A program made the translations under genes and the position numbers. A DNA stretch of 64,000 bases from CAZCFB01 sp964511535. GTDB lineage: Bacteria > Myxococcota_A > Polyangia > GCA-2747355 > CAZCFB01. Below are positions 15,388-24,025 of the stretch, piece by piece; the stretch's first letter is position 1; the number at the start of each line of letters is the position of its first letter. The notes under the pieces are model-generated. The model worked only from the letters and a program-made list of their open reading frames with translations. It made no database searches and was not told the DNA's origin. Location: positions 1 to 64,000 of the forward strand of contig CAZEFW010000005.1 in NCBI GenBank assembly GCA_964511535.1, written 5' to 3'.

Positions 15388-17736
15388 CTACCCCTTGCAG
15401 GTGATCGGCTTGCCGCAGCCGTCGTTGGCCCAGGTGCCCACGCCGAGCTTGGCGCAGCTGTCGGGGACGCACTTGCAGGCGCCCCACTTGAGGCCCGGCT
15501 TGAGCGCGCACTTGTTGTTCGGTTTGGCGGCGGACTTGCAGCCGCAGGAAAACGAGCTGCCCATGCAGCCGTCGGTGAGGGTGCCGCAGGCCCCTGCGGG
15601 GTAAGCAGCCGGCGGCGCCGCGCAGCTGGTCTTGGCGCAGCACTTGTTGTTCTTCTTGTTGCACACCTTGCCCGCCGGGCAGGGGCAGCCGAGGGTGCCG
15701 CCGCAGCCGTCGGGCAGGCCGGAGTTGGCGCAGGTGCACGCCGCGGCGCTGCACTTGCAGACGCCCGGCTGGCTGGCCGTGGCCCCCACGCAGGCGTTGT
15801 TGAACAGCCCGCCCGACATGTCGCAGGGGCAGGCCAGCGCCGCCCCGAAGCCGTCCGTGAAGATCTTGCTGTTGCTGCAGGCGTCGCCGATCTTGCCCGC
15901 GGCCTGGTGGTCCGCGCAGGTCTTCTTCAGCTTGCAGTAGCCGGTGGCCCCGCCGCTCACCAGGATGTCCTGGCCGTCGGCGCAGGCGTATGCGGGCGCG
16001 CACGGGCAGGCCAGGGTGCCCCCCGCGCCGTCGGGGAAGCTGGCGCTCTTGTCGTTGCTGCAGGTGGACCCCGCCTTGCCGGTGGCGCCGTGGTCCGCGC
16101 AGGTCTTCTTCAGCTTGCAGGTGCCGGTGGCCCCGCCGGTGACCGGCGCGCCGCTGGCGTCCACGCAGGCCAGCCCCGGGGCGCAGGGGCAGGCGAGCGC
16201 GCCCCCCTGGCCGTCGGGGAAGCTGGCGCTCTTTCCGTTGCTGCAGGTGGCCCCCGCCTGGCCCGTGGCGCCGTACTTGCCGCAGCCGGGCGGCGCCACG
16301 CAGGTGGTGCCCACGCAGATCTGCCCGGGTGGGCACTTGCACTGGGTCACCGCCCCGGTGCAGCTGTTGATCACCGAGGCGTTGCAGCTGCCCGGTCCCG
16401 AGGAGGGGCACACCGGGTTGACGTTCTTGCAGCAGCTCCCCTCCTTGGCCGGCGTGTCGTTGATGCAGAACCAGTCCGGCGCGCTGCAGGGGCAGGGGAA
16501 CTTGCTGCCGTCCGACTGGTTGTAGAACGGGTGATCGTTGCATTTGGGGCGCGTCCCGCCCGCCGCGAAGCTGGCGCAGGTCTTCTTCGCCTTGCAGGTC
16601 TTGCTCGCCGGGTCGCAGACCTGGCCCGAGGGGCAGCCGCACGGGATCTTGGCGCCGGTGCATGTGTCGGTGACCCATGTCCCGCAGCGGCCCGGCTTGC
16701 AGGCCGCCTTGTTGACGCAGCACTTGCCGCTGGCCAGGCACACCGCCCCCTTGCCCGGGCACTTGCACACCGCCGTGCCCTTGCACCCGTCGTTGAACAC
16801 GCCGCACTGTTTGGGTGCGAAGTCGCCGCACCCCCTGGGCTTGCAGGGCGGGCCGCACAGGTTGTTGGCGTTGCACACCTTGCCCTTGGGGCACCCGCCG
16901 CACTCCACCACGCCGCAGGCGGTCTTCAGCTTGCCGCACTCCTTGCCCAGGGCCTTGCACTGGTCCCGGCCCACCAGCAGGTCGCATCGGTTGGCCACGC
17001 CGGCCACGCCGCAGCCCTGACCCGAGGGGCACCCGCCGCAGCTCACCGTGCCGCCGCAGCCGTCGCTGATGTAGCCGCACTGCACCCCGGAGGCTGCCTT
17101 GGCCTTGGCGCAGAGGGTGGCCGCGGCCTTGGGCTTGCAGGCCGGCTCGCACAGGTTGAACGAGGCGTTGCAGACCTGGCCCTTGGAGCAGGCGCCGCAA
17201 TCGGTCAGGGAGGAGCTGGGCCCGCAGCCGAGCCAGGCTTTGCCGCACTGATAGCCGAGGTCCTGGCAGGTGACCTGCTGGCACGCCACGCACCGGTTGC
17301 TGTCAGGATCGCACTCCTGCCCCTTGGGGCATTGCCCGCAGTCCAGGCGCTTGCCGCAGCTGTCGCGGATCAGCCCGCACTGGGCGCCCAGGGCGGCGCA
17401 GGTCAGCTTCGGCTTGATGCAGGTGTGGGACAGGGGATCGCAGATTTGATCACTGGCGCAGCCACCGCACTGGTGCAGCTTGCCCGTGCATGGATCCTTG
17501 ATCTGGCCGCACTGCCCGCCGCACCCGGTGAAGGTCGAGGCGCAGGGGGGACGCGGCGGGGGGAGGGTGGAGACCGGCGCGCCTGCGTCGGCCAACACGC
17601 TGGTTGTCGGGTTGACCGAGAGGCCATCCGGGGTCCCGCCGGCCATGTCCGACTGTTGGACGTTGCAGCCGTGCAGGGCCAGCAGTGGGATCAGGATGAT
17701 CCAGTTGATTCGGCAGGTACTTGGCCATGTGGGCAT
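15388..17736 (-). CDS. Large Cys-rich repeat lipoprotein
   Basis: The 782 aa product has a lipoprotein signal (LIPLLALHGC) and then, after a short Thr/Pro-rich stretch, more than a dozen disulfide-type units built on C-G-x-C-P-x-G-x-x-C preceded by C-G-x-(L/I)-x-D-x-C. Some include an inserted stretch such as CADHGATGKAGSTCSN. Two 60-70 residue units around residues 490-630 are near-duplicates (CSNGKSASFPDGQGGALACPCAPG versus CSNDKSASFPDGAGGTLACPCAPA). There is no catalytic domain. It is probably a rigid, surface-exposed rod. It is followed at 5 nt by the VWA lipoprotein and preceded by a palindrome-bearing intergenic region. Function unknown. Confidence 0.75.
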   Translation of the reverse strand: MPTWPSTCRINWIILIPLLALHGCNVQQSDMAGGTPDGLSVNPTTSVLADAGAPVSTLPPPRPPCASTFTGCGGQCGQIKDPCTGKLHQCGGCASDQICDPLSHTCIKPKLTCAALGAQCGLIRDSCGKRLDCGQCPKGQECDPDSNRCVACQQVTCQDLGYQCGKAWLGCGPSSSLTDCGACSKGQVCNASFNLCEPACKPKAAATLCAKAKAASGVQCGYISDGCGGTVSCGGCPSGQGCGVAGVANRCDLLVGRDQCKALGKECGKLKTACGVVECGGCPKGKVCNANNLCGPPCKPRGCGDFAPKQCGVFNDGCKGTAVCKCPGKGAVCLASGKCCVNKAACKPGRCGTWVTDTCTGAKIPCGCPSGQVCDPASKTCKAKKTCASFAAGGTRPKCNDHPFYNQSDGSKFPCPCSAPDWFCINDTPAKEGSCCKNVNPVCPSSGPGSCNASVINSCTGAVTQCKCPPGQICVGTTCVAPPGCGKYGATGQAGATCSNGKSASFPDGQGGALACPCAPGLACVDASGAPVTGGATGTCKLKKTCADHGATGKAGSTCSNDKSASFPDGAGGTLACPCAPAYACADGQDILVSGGATGYCKLKKTCADHQAAGKIGDACSNSKIFTDGFGAALACPCDMSGGLFNNACVGATASQPGVCKCSAAACTCANSGLPDGCGGTLGCPCPAGKVCNKKNNKCCAKTSCAAPPAAYPAGACGTLTDGCMGSSFSCGCKSAAKPNNKCALKPGLKWGACKCVPDSCAKLGVGTWANDGCGKPITCKG

Positions 17737-17911
17737 CGGTTTCCCCTTTCGATGTTTGAGCCGGAGCTCGTTTCAAGTGCCGCGGATTTGGTTTCCGCGA
17801 TTACGTTTCGAGGAGGGGTTAATGCGAAAGCCGGGCCAGATGTCAGCGCAGGGCAGGGCGCTTGAATATCAACAGCTTGGACGGAGTTTGCGCGGTCATT
17901 CGCCTGCCACC

Positions 17912-17929
17912 TGTGGGGTGCACCCTACA
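17912..17929. promoter_or_regulatory. Operator-like palindrome, copy 1
   Basis: TGTGGGGTGCACCCTACA is an almost perfect inverted repeat (TGTrGrGTnnACyCyACA). It lies mid-spacer, about 175 bp upstream of the Cys-rich gene start and about 140 bp upstream of the helical-repeat gene start. Confidence 0.5.
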
Positions 17930-18001
17930 GATTTCATGTGAAATATTCGAAATTCGCCGTTATCTATTAGAAAACAATCAAGAATTATGAGTTCAATCAG
18001 G

Positions 18002-18019
18002 TGTGGGGTTCACTCTACA
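18002..18019. promoter_or_regulatory. Operator-like palindrome, copy 2
   Basis: TGTGGGGTTCACTCTACA matches the same consensus, and dyad symmetry extends outward to GGTGT...ACACC. Its centre is 90 bp from copy 1 and 31 bp (about three helical turns) from copy 3. Confidence 0.5.
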
Positions 18020-18032
18020 CCACGGGTGAGGG

Positions 18033-18050
18033 TGTGGAGTCGCTCTGACA
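18033..18050. promoter_or_regulatory. Operator-like palindrome, copy 3
   Basis: TGTGGAGTCGCTCTGACA is a weaker copy of the same site. It ends 18 bp before the ATG of the helical-repeat gene and touches the AGAGG that may act as its ribosome site, a position suited to repression. Confidence 0.42.
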
Positions 18051-18068
18051 GAGGTAGAATCCTGGTCC

Positions 18069-19775
18069 ATGCCGGACGAGCGCGATTCCACGGGCAGCCT
18101 GGCCCAGCGATACCGGGACCTGGGCCGGGACCACGCGGCGCTTGGGTTCACCTCGCGCGCGGACGAGCTCGCGCGCAAGGCGGCCGCGGTGGAGGCGGAG
18201 CCCGCCGCCCGCGAGCCCACGCTGGACGAGGCGCTGGAGCTGACCGCCGCATGCACGCAGCTCGCTGACCTGGCGGCCCAGGCCGGCGATGACGTCCTGG
18301 CCCGGACGCGCTTTCACGAGGTGGCCGCTGGATCCGCCTCTGGCCCGCTGGAGCTGCGTCGCGCCAGGGCTTACGCCATGCTCCGGCTGGGTGACCTGCA
18401 CCAGGCGGCGGGGGACAAGCCGGGTGCGCTGGGCTGGTACCGATCCTCCCTGGCCGCGCGGGCCGCCATGGCCAGCGAGCGCCCCGGGGATCCGGTGCTG
18501 GCGCAGGAGGCCGCCAGCGCCAACAACCGGGCGGCGGACATGCTGGCCGAGCTGGGCCAGGCCGCCCGGGCCATGGCGCGCTACGCCGACGGCGTGCAGG
18601 TCGCCAGGCAGGCCGTGCCGGGCTGGCGGGAACATCCGGCCCTGGCGCGGGAGGTCTCCTTCGCGTACCAGCGCGTGGGGGATCTGCACCTGGAGGCAGG
18701 GCGCCAGCTGTTGGCGCTGAGCTACTACAATATTGGCCAGGCCCTGGCCGAGTCGTTGCTCTCGGCCCACCCCGAGCGGGATGACCTGGCGAGCGATCTA
18801 TCGGTGTCGGCCAACCGCCTGGGGGAGCTGTTCCTGGCCATGGAGCAGTTCGACATGGCTCTGCACCAGCTGGAGGGGTCCATCAACGCGGTACAGGCGC
18901 TGCTGCGCGCCAACCCGGAGCGGGTTGATCTGTGCCGGGACTGGAGCGTCTCGGTCAACCGCCTGGGCGACCTGCTGGAGCGGCGCGGCGAGCGGGAGCA
19001 GGCCGCGGCTCGCTTTCAGCAGACGGTGGAGGTGGCGCGGCCGCTGGTGCAGGCGCACCCCCACCGGGATCCCCTGGCCCACGAGCTGTCATACGCGTAC
19101 CAGCGGCTGGGGGACATCTGCCTGGCCGGCGCCGATCCGATCCAGGCCCAGGCGCACTACGCCGAGGCGCGGGAGATAAGCGAGCGGCTGCACCTGGCGC
19201 ACCCGGGGCGCACCGACCTGCGCCTCAACCTGTCCGTGCTGCACAACCGGGTGGGGGACGCGTGCGCGCAGCTGGGGGATGCCGATGGGTGCTTCAGCAG
19301 CTACGGGCAAGCCGTGGCGCTGGCGCGGCCAGTGCTCGAGGCGGAGCCCCACCGGGTGGACCTGGGCAGAGAGCTGGCCTACGCGCTGCAGCGGACCGGG
19401 GATCAGCACCGGTCCCGGCGTCGGTACGAGCGCGCGCTGAGGAGCTACCGGGAGGCGGTGGAGGTGCGCGAGGCGCTGTGGGCCCGGGAGCCGGGGCGGA
19501 CCGACCTGTGCCACGATCTGTGCATCACCCGAAACCGCGTGGCCGAGGTGACGCGGCTGATGCGCCGCAGCGACGAGGCCGAGGCCCGCTTCGAGCAGCT
19601 GCTCGGCCAGTTCGAGCCGCTGCTGGCCGCCGGCTCGGGGGGAGGCCACGTGCTCGCCCGGGAGCTGGCCTTCGCCAGCCGCCGCCTCGCCGACCTGCTG
19701 GAGGCCCGGGGCGAGCCCACCCGCGCCCACCGCCACCGCGCCCGCGCCGACCGCATCCTTGAAAATGTCAAGTAG
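18069..19775 (+). CDS. TPR-like helical repeat protein
   Basis: The 568 aa soluble protein is built from about ten repeats of roughly 48-50 residues. Each alternates a helix of type LAxExSxAYxRLGDL with a helix of type AxxxYxxAxxxxRxLxxAxPxRxDL (for example LARPVLEAEPHRVDLGRELAYALQRTGDQH). This is an extended TPR-like superhelix; relatives are often C-terminal to Ser/Thr kinase or caspase domains, but here it stands alone. There is no signal peptide, so it is probably a cytoplasmic protein-binding scaffold. The last codons (ILENVK, stop) lie inside a 53 bp inverted repeat, suggesting that the repeat inserted into or replaced the original 3' end. The FHA-ABC gene starts 72 bp downstream. Confidence 0.75.
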   Translation: MPDERDSTGSLAQRYRDLGRDHAALGFTSRADELARKAAAVEAEPAAREPTLDEALELTAACTQLADLAAQAGDDVLARTRFHEVAAGSASGPLELRRARAYAMLRLGDLHQAAGDKPGALGWYRSSLAARAAMASERPGDPVLAQEAASANNRAADMLAELGQAARAMARYADGVQVARQAVPGWREHPALAREVSFAYQRVGDLHLEAGRQLLALSYYNIGQALAESLLSAHPERDDLASDLSVSANRLGELFLAMEQFDMALHQLEGSINAVQALLRANPERVDLCRDWSVSVNRLGDLLERRGEREQAAARFQQTVEVARPLVQAHPHRDPLAHELSYAYQRLGDICLAGADPIQAQAHYAEAREISERLHLAHPGRTDLRLNLSVLHNRVGDACAQLGDADGCFSSYGQAVALARPVLEAEPHRVDLGRELAYALQRTGDQHRSRRRYERALRSYREAVEVREALWAREPGRTDLCHDLCITRNRVAEVTRLMRRSDEAEARFEQLLGQFEPLLAAGSGGGHVLARELAFASRRLADLLEARGEPTRAHRHRARADRILENVK

Positions 19776-19809
19776 GGGGGTCTGACCCCACCACTTGACA
19801 TTTTCAAGG
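19757..19809. repeat. 53 bp inverted repeat with GGGGTCTGACCCC core
   Basis: Perfect 17 bp arms (19757-19773, CCTTGAAAATGTCAAGT, and its complement at 19793-19809) flank a loop containing the semi-palindrome GGGGTCTGACCCC. The left arm supplies the last codons and stop of the helical-repeat gene. It could be a bidirectional terminator or a dispersed repeat element. I know GGGGTCAGACCCC-type cores from repeats in several proteobacterial genomes. Confidence 0.75.
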
Positions 19810-19847
19810 GTCGCGACCTCGTCGCCGCCATACGCTATCATTCGCGC

Positions 19848-22800
19848 ATGATCTGCCGCCTCCTGTTCGCCAGCGGCCCCCGGGCCGGTGAGGTGGTCAA
19901 CGTCGAGAAGCTGCCGTTCTGGCTGGGGCGAGACCCCCGGTGCGATCTCGCGTTCGACCCCGAGGTGGACCTGACCGTCTCGGGCTTTCACGCGCGCCTG
20001 GATCGGACCGAGGCCGGGGAGATCAGCGTCACGGACAGCAGCACCAACGGTACGCTGATCAACGGCGCCGCGGTGAAGTCCGCCGTGCTGTCCGACGGGG
20101 ACACTCTCGAGCTGGGCGCCGGCGGTCCGCGCCTGACCTGCGCGCTCGCTGCGGAAGCCCGGCCGCCGGAGCCGGCCCCCAGGACCGAGGTGGGGGGCAA
20201 GCCGCAGGCGCCGTCCGCCAGAGGTGGCATGAAGTCCACCGAGACGGTGGCGGGCATCGAGGACGACGGAGCGGTGTGGCAGCTGGATCTGTCCCTGGAG
20301 CGCGACCCCGGCGGGGAGCAGCTGACCTTCAGCCAGCCTGTCATCCGCCTGGGCCGCGGGCCGGAGTCGGACCTCGCCTTCGACGCCCAGTCCGACCTGC
20401 TGGTGAGCTTCAGCCACGCCAAGATCATGGCCCTCGAGGGCCGCGCGGTGCTCTTCGACTCCGACTCCACCAACGGAACCTTCGTGGACGGCAAGCAGGT
20501 GGTGCGCCATGACCTGGCCGCCGGGGAGGTGATCGAGCTCGGCCTCGGCGGCCCGCGCCTGAAGGTGGCCTCGGTGCGGCTGCAGCAGGTGACCAACCGC
20601 TCCACCATGCGCGCCACGCAGGAGCAGCAGGGCTCCACGGTGTTCGCCAGCGCCGGGGGCGAGCTGGTGGACCTGAGCCTCGGGCAGGCCCAGCTGCTGG
20701 GGGAGCACCAGCTGGGCGACCGCCTCACCCTGGGCCGCGCCGGCGACAACGACATCGTCCTCGACTCGCTGTTCGTCTCCAGCCACCACGCCGTGGTGGA
20801 GCGCCACGCAGGCGACCGGGTCCGCCTGCGCGACCTGGGCAGCGCCAACGGCACCTACCTGGCCGGAGATCCGGTCTCCTCGGCGGAGCTGGCGCCCGGC
20901 ACCGAGCTGGCCATCGGGCCGTACCTGCTCAAGTACAGCGGCCGCTCCCTGCTGGTGTTCGACGCCCGCACCCGCACCTGGATCGACGCCCACGGCCTGA
21001 CCCGCGTCGACGCCCGCACCGGCCGCGCGTTCCTCGACCGGGTCTCGCTGCGGATCCAGCCCGGCGAGTTCGTCTGCGTGCTCGGCCCCTCGGGCTGCGG
21101 CAAGTCCACCCTGGTGCGCGCGGTGGCGGGCTCCTCCCCGGCCGACGAGGGCAAGGTGCTGCTCAACGGCATCGACTTCTACGAGCACCACGAGCAGCTC
21201 AAGCACCAGGTGGCCTATGTGCCCCAGGACGACATCATCCACCCGCACCTGACGGTGTGGCGCACCCTGCACCACGCCGCCCGCCTCAGGCTGCCCCGGG
21301 GCACCTCCCGCGCCGACCGCCGCGCCCGCATGGAGGACGTGCTCGGCGTGCTGGAGCTGTACGATCACCGGGACAAGCCGATCCACAAGCTCTCCGGCGG
21401 GCAGCGCAAGCGCGTGAGCATCGCGGTGGAGCTGCTCACCGACCCGGCGGTGATCTTCCTGGACGAGCCCACCAGCGGCCTCGACCCGAACCTGGAAGAG
21501 AAGATGATGCTGCTGTTCCGGGAGATGACCCTCAAGGGCAAGACCGTGGTGGCGGTGACCCACACGCTGGACAACATCCACCTGGCGGACAAGGTGTTGT
21601 TCATGGTGGACGGCAAGCTCGCCTTCTTCGGCTCGCCCGAGGAGGGCAGGGCGTTCTTCGAGGTGGAGCGCCTGCCCGAGGTGTACAAGCGGTTCGACGA
21701 GCGCCGCGGCGACCTGGAGGCCCTGCGCAGCGAGTACGAGGCGTCGGAGATCTTCCACCGCCACGTGGCCAGCCAGCTGCCGGGCCGCGCCACGTCGCAG
21801 GCGCCGCCCCGCAAGCCGCCCCGCCGCAACCGCGGCCGCCCCGGCCCCCTGCGCCAGCTCGCCATCCTCACCGGCCGCTACCTGGAGCTGATCACCCGGG
21901 ACCTGCGCAACACGGCCATCCTGCTGCTCCAGGCGCCCCTGGTGGCCATGTTCATCCTGCTGGCCATGCGCACGGATCAGCCGGACCGCGGCCCCACCTC
22001 CACCATGTTCTTGATCATGTCCCTGTCCGCGCTCTGGTTCGGCTGCAGCAACGCCGCGCGGGAGATCAGCAAGGAGGGGTCCATCTTCGCCCGGGAGCGC
22101 ATGGTGAACCTGGGGGTCGTCCCGTACGTCGCGTCCAAGTTCCTGGTGCTCCAGCTGCTCTCGCTGCTGCAGGTGACCGCCATGCTGCTGCTGGTGCACT
22201 GGCTGCGCGGCGGGTATGTCCTGACCGAGCCGCCCCCCGCCTGCGCGCGCTGGGGTATCGAGGCGTGCAGCGCGCTGATCTTGCCCGGCGTGCCGGGCAA
22301 CCTTTGGCTCCACCTGCTCAACCTCTACCTCACCGCCGTCGGGGGGGTGGGCCTCGGGCTGCTCATCAGCGCCCTGGCCGGCAACAGCGACAAGGCCATG
22401 AGCCTGGTGCCCCTGGTGCTGATCCCGCAGGTGCTCTTCTCGGGCAGCTTCGGCGTGCCCGCCCCGGACGAGCATGTGAAGCGGAGCGTGGGCTACGCCA
22501 TGGCGCTCAACTGGTCCCTGGATCAGGCCAAGCGGGTGGCCATGTGTACGCCGGCGCAGGAGAAGCCGCGCAGCGCGCCAGGCAAGGGGTGCGCCGACTG
22601 CCTGCACGGGTACGACCCGTTCCGCCACCGGCGCCTGAAGCAGGAGGCCCAGGACGACGACAGCCGCTGCCTGGCCGTGCTGCCGGTGGTGGCCCAGATG
22701 ACTGACTTCCCCGAGAGCGTGCAGGTGGTGGAGGACGGGCTGTATACGCCCCCCTCCACCCACGGCAAGGGCAAGGCGCGCGATGCGCACCACAGCCGCA

Positions 22801-22886
22801 TCGGGCTCTATGTCCAGGCGACCTACAACCTGATTCTGCTGGTGCTGGTCTGCGTGGCGCTGCGGTTTCGGGAGCGCAGGGTCTGA
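19848..22886 (+). CDS. ABC exporter (ABCG-type) with three FHA domains
   Basis: The 1012 aa protein combines three FHA domains (about 1-100, with STNGTLING; about 140-245, with STNGTFVDG; about 270-365, with SSHHAVVER and SANGTYLAG), an ABC ATPase (about 390-620; Walker A GPSGCGKST near 413, signature LSGGQRKRVSIA near 514, Walker B VIFLDEPTSGLD near 535) and a C-terminal ABC-2 membrane domain of about six helices. This is the ABCG half-transporter order (ATPase before membrane domain). Single- or double-FHA versions are known; transport is thought to be gated by phosphothreonine partners. A large Cys-containing loop precedes the last helix. The stop overlaps the CDF start (TGATG). Confidence 0.88.
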   Translation: MICRLLFASGPRAGEVVNVEKLPFWLGRDPRCDLAFDPEVDLTVSGFHARLDRTEAGEISVTDSSTNGTLINGAAVKSAVLSDGDTLELGAGGPRLTCALAAEARPPEPAPRTEVGGKPQAPSARGGMKSTETVAGIEDDGAVWQLDLSLERDPGGEQLTFSQPVIRLGRGPESDLAFDAQSDLLVSFSHAKIMALEGRAVLFDSDSTNGTFVDGKQVVRHDLAAGEVIELGLGGPRLKVASVRLQQVTNRSTMRATQEQQGSTVFASAGGELVDLSLGQAQLLGEHQLGDRLTLGRAGDNDIVLDSLFVSSHHAVVERHAGDRVRLRDLGSANGTYLAGDPVSSAELAPGTELAIGPYLLKYSGRSLLVFDARTRTWIDAHGLTRVDARTGRAFLDRVSLRIQPGEFVCVLGPSGCGKSTLVRAVAGSSPADEGKVLLNGIDFYEHHEQLKHQVAYVPQDDIIHPHLTVWRTLHHAARLRLPRGTSRADRRARMEDVLGVLELYDHRDKPIHKLSGGQRKRVSIAVELLTDPAVIFLDEPTSGLDPNLEEKMMLLFREMTLKGKTVVAVTHTLDNIHLADKVLFMVDGKLAFFGSPEEGRAFFEVERLPEVYKRFDERRGDLEALRSEYEASEIFHRHVASQLPGRATSQAPPRKPPRRNRGRPGPLRQLAILTGRYLELITRDLRNTAILLLQAPLVAMFILLAMRTDQPDRGPTSTMFLIMSLSALWFGCSNAAREISKEGSIFARERMVNLGVVPYVASKFLVLQLLSLLQVTAMLLLVHWLRGGYVLTEPPPACARWGIEACSALILPGVPGNLWLHLLNLYLTAVGGVGLGLLISALAGNSDKAMSLVPLVLIPQVLFSGSFGVPAPDEHVKRSVGYAMALNWSLDQAKRVAMCTPAQEKPRSAPGKGCADCLHGYDPFRHRRLKQEAQDDDSRCLAVLPVVAQMTDFPESVQVVEDGLYTPPSTHGKGKARDAHHSRIGLYVQATYNLILLVLVCVALRFRERRV

Positions 22887-23998
22887 TGGCGGCCGAGGTG
22901 ACGCGCAAGAAGCGCGCGGCCGCGCTGTCGGTGGTCTCCAACACCGCGCTGGTGGCGGCCAAGGTCGCGGTGGGGATGGTCACCGGCTCGGTGGCGGTGA
23001 TGAGCGAGGCGGTGCACTCCGGCATGGACCTGGTGGCGGCGGTCATCGCCCTGGCCGCGGTGACCCTCTCTGCGCGCCCACCCGACGAGACGCACCCCCA
23101 CGGGCACGGCAAGATCGAGGACCTCTCGGGCGCGGTGGAGGCGCTGCTGATCTTCGCCGCCGTGGCGTTCATCGGCTACGAGGCGATCCACCGGCTGGTG
23201 GCCGGTGGCGAGGTGTCCCAGCCGCTGCTAGGCGTGGTGGTGATGGCGGCCTCCAGCGTGATCAACTTCGCGGTCTCCTGGTACCTGGGCAAGGTGGGCC
23301 GGGAGACCGACTCCATGGCGCTGCTGGCCGACGCGGCCCACCTGCGCACGGACGTCTACACCTCGGCCGGGGTCCTGGTGGGGCTGGCGCTGGTATACCT
23401 CACGGGGATCGGGTGGCTCGACCCGGCCGCCGCGCTGGCCGTGGCGCTGCTCATCGTGCTCGAGGCGTGGCGCATCACCCGCCGCTCGGTGGGCGACCTG
23501 CTGGACGAGGGGCTGCCCCCGGAGGAGCAGGCCCTCCTGCACCAGGTGATGGAGGAACAGGGCTACAGCTTCCACGCCCTGCGTTCGCGCAAGTCCGGCC
23601 CCACCCGCAAGATCGACCTGCACCTGGACGTGCCGCCCAAGGCCACGGTGGAGGAGGTCCACGCCATGTGCGATGCCCTGGAGGCGGCGGTGCGCGGCGC
23701 CCTGCCAGGCGCCCAGGTGCTGGTGCACCCGGAGCCGATGGTGGAGCTGGACCGCACCGCCCCCGCGGTGGACCAGGCGCGCCGGGTGCTCGACGGGCAC
23801 CTGGAGCTGTTCCTGAGCTACTCCGACCTCCACGCCCACGAGGAGAACGGCGGCGTGCACATCGCCATGCGCATGGCCTTCGACGCGTCCGCCACGGTGA
23901 AGGAGATCCAGGGGGTCCTGGACCACCTCGGAGACCACCTGCGGGAGCAGATCCCGGAGGTGGAGGTGTACATCCACCCCGAGGTGGGTCAAGGTTAG
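22886..23998 (+). CDS. Cation diffusion facilitator (CDF) transporter
   Basis: The 370 aa protein has six membrane helices with metal-site residues HSGMD in helix 2 (SEAVHSGMDLV) and HLRTD in helix 5 (LADAAHLRTDVYTS), an HxxxD/HxxxD set that points to Zn2+-type divalent metals, and HPHGHGKIED after helix 2. CDFs export divalent metals in exchange for protons. It is longer than the usual 300 aa because the cytoplasmic C-terminal domain appears twice (KIDLHLDV...QVLVHPEP and GVHIAMRM...EVYIHPEV). The start overlaps the stop of the FHA-ABC gene, indicating translational coupling. Confidence 0.88.
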   Translation: MAAEVTRKKRAAALSVVSNTALVAAKVAVGMVTGSVAVMSEAVHSGMDLVAAVIALAAVTLSARPPDETHPHGHGKIEDLSGAVEALLIFAAVAFIGYEAIHRLVAGGEVSQPLLGVVVMAASSVINFAVSWYLGKVGRETDSMALLADAAHLRTDVYTSAGVLVGLALVYLTGIGWLDPAAALAVALLIVLEAWRITRRSVGDLLDEGLPPEEQALLHQVMEEQGYSFHALRSRKSGPTRKIDLHLDVPPKATVEEVHAMCDALEAAVRGALPGAQVLVHPEPMVELDRTAPAVDQARRVLDGHLELFLSYSDLHAHEENGGVHIAMRMAFDASATVKEIQGVLDHLGDHLREQIPEVEVYIHPEVGQG

Positions 23999-24025
23999 CG
24001 GGGACGCCAACAAAGGAGACATTAG

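Larger units (their letters stand above)
17737..18068. promoter_or_regulatory. AT-rich divergent control region
   Basis: This 332 bp non-coding stretch separates the Cys-rich lipoprotein gene (minus) from the helical-repeat gene (plus). It is markedly AT-rich around 17935-18000. It holds a hairpin at 17781-17799 (CGCGGA...TCCGCG), a TTTCATGTGAAA palindrome near 17932-17943, and three copies of one 18 bp palindrome listed separately. No gene is visible. It most likely contains the promoters of both flanking genes. Confidence 0.6.

Noticed and set aside
15907..17865. 652-codon plus-strand frame antisense to the Cys-rich gene
   Set aside because: Ala/Gly/Arg low-complexity product; the minus strand has a signal peptide and regular Cys repeats.
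19089..22793. 1234-codon open frame on the minus strand, antisense to the helical-repeat and FHA-ABC genes
   Set aside because: It mirrors the high GC third-position pattern of the plus-strand genes, shows low-complexity His/Gln/Gly-rich protein and no domain; the plus-strand genes carry clear motifs.
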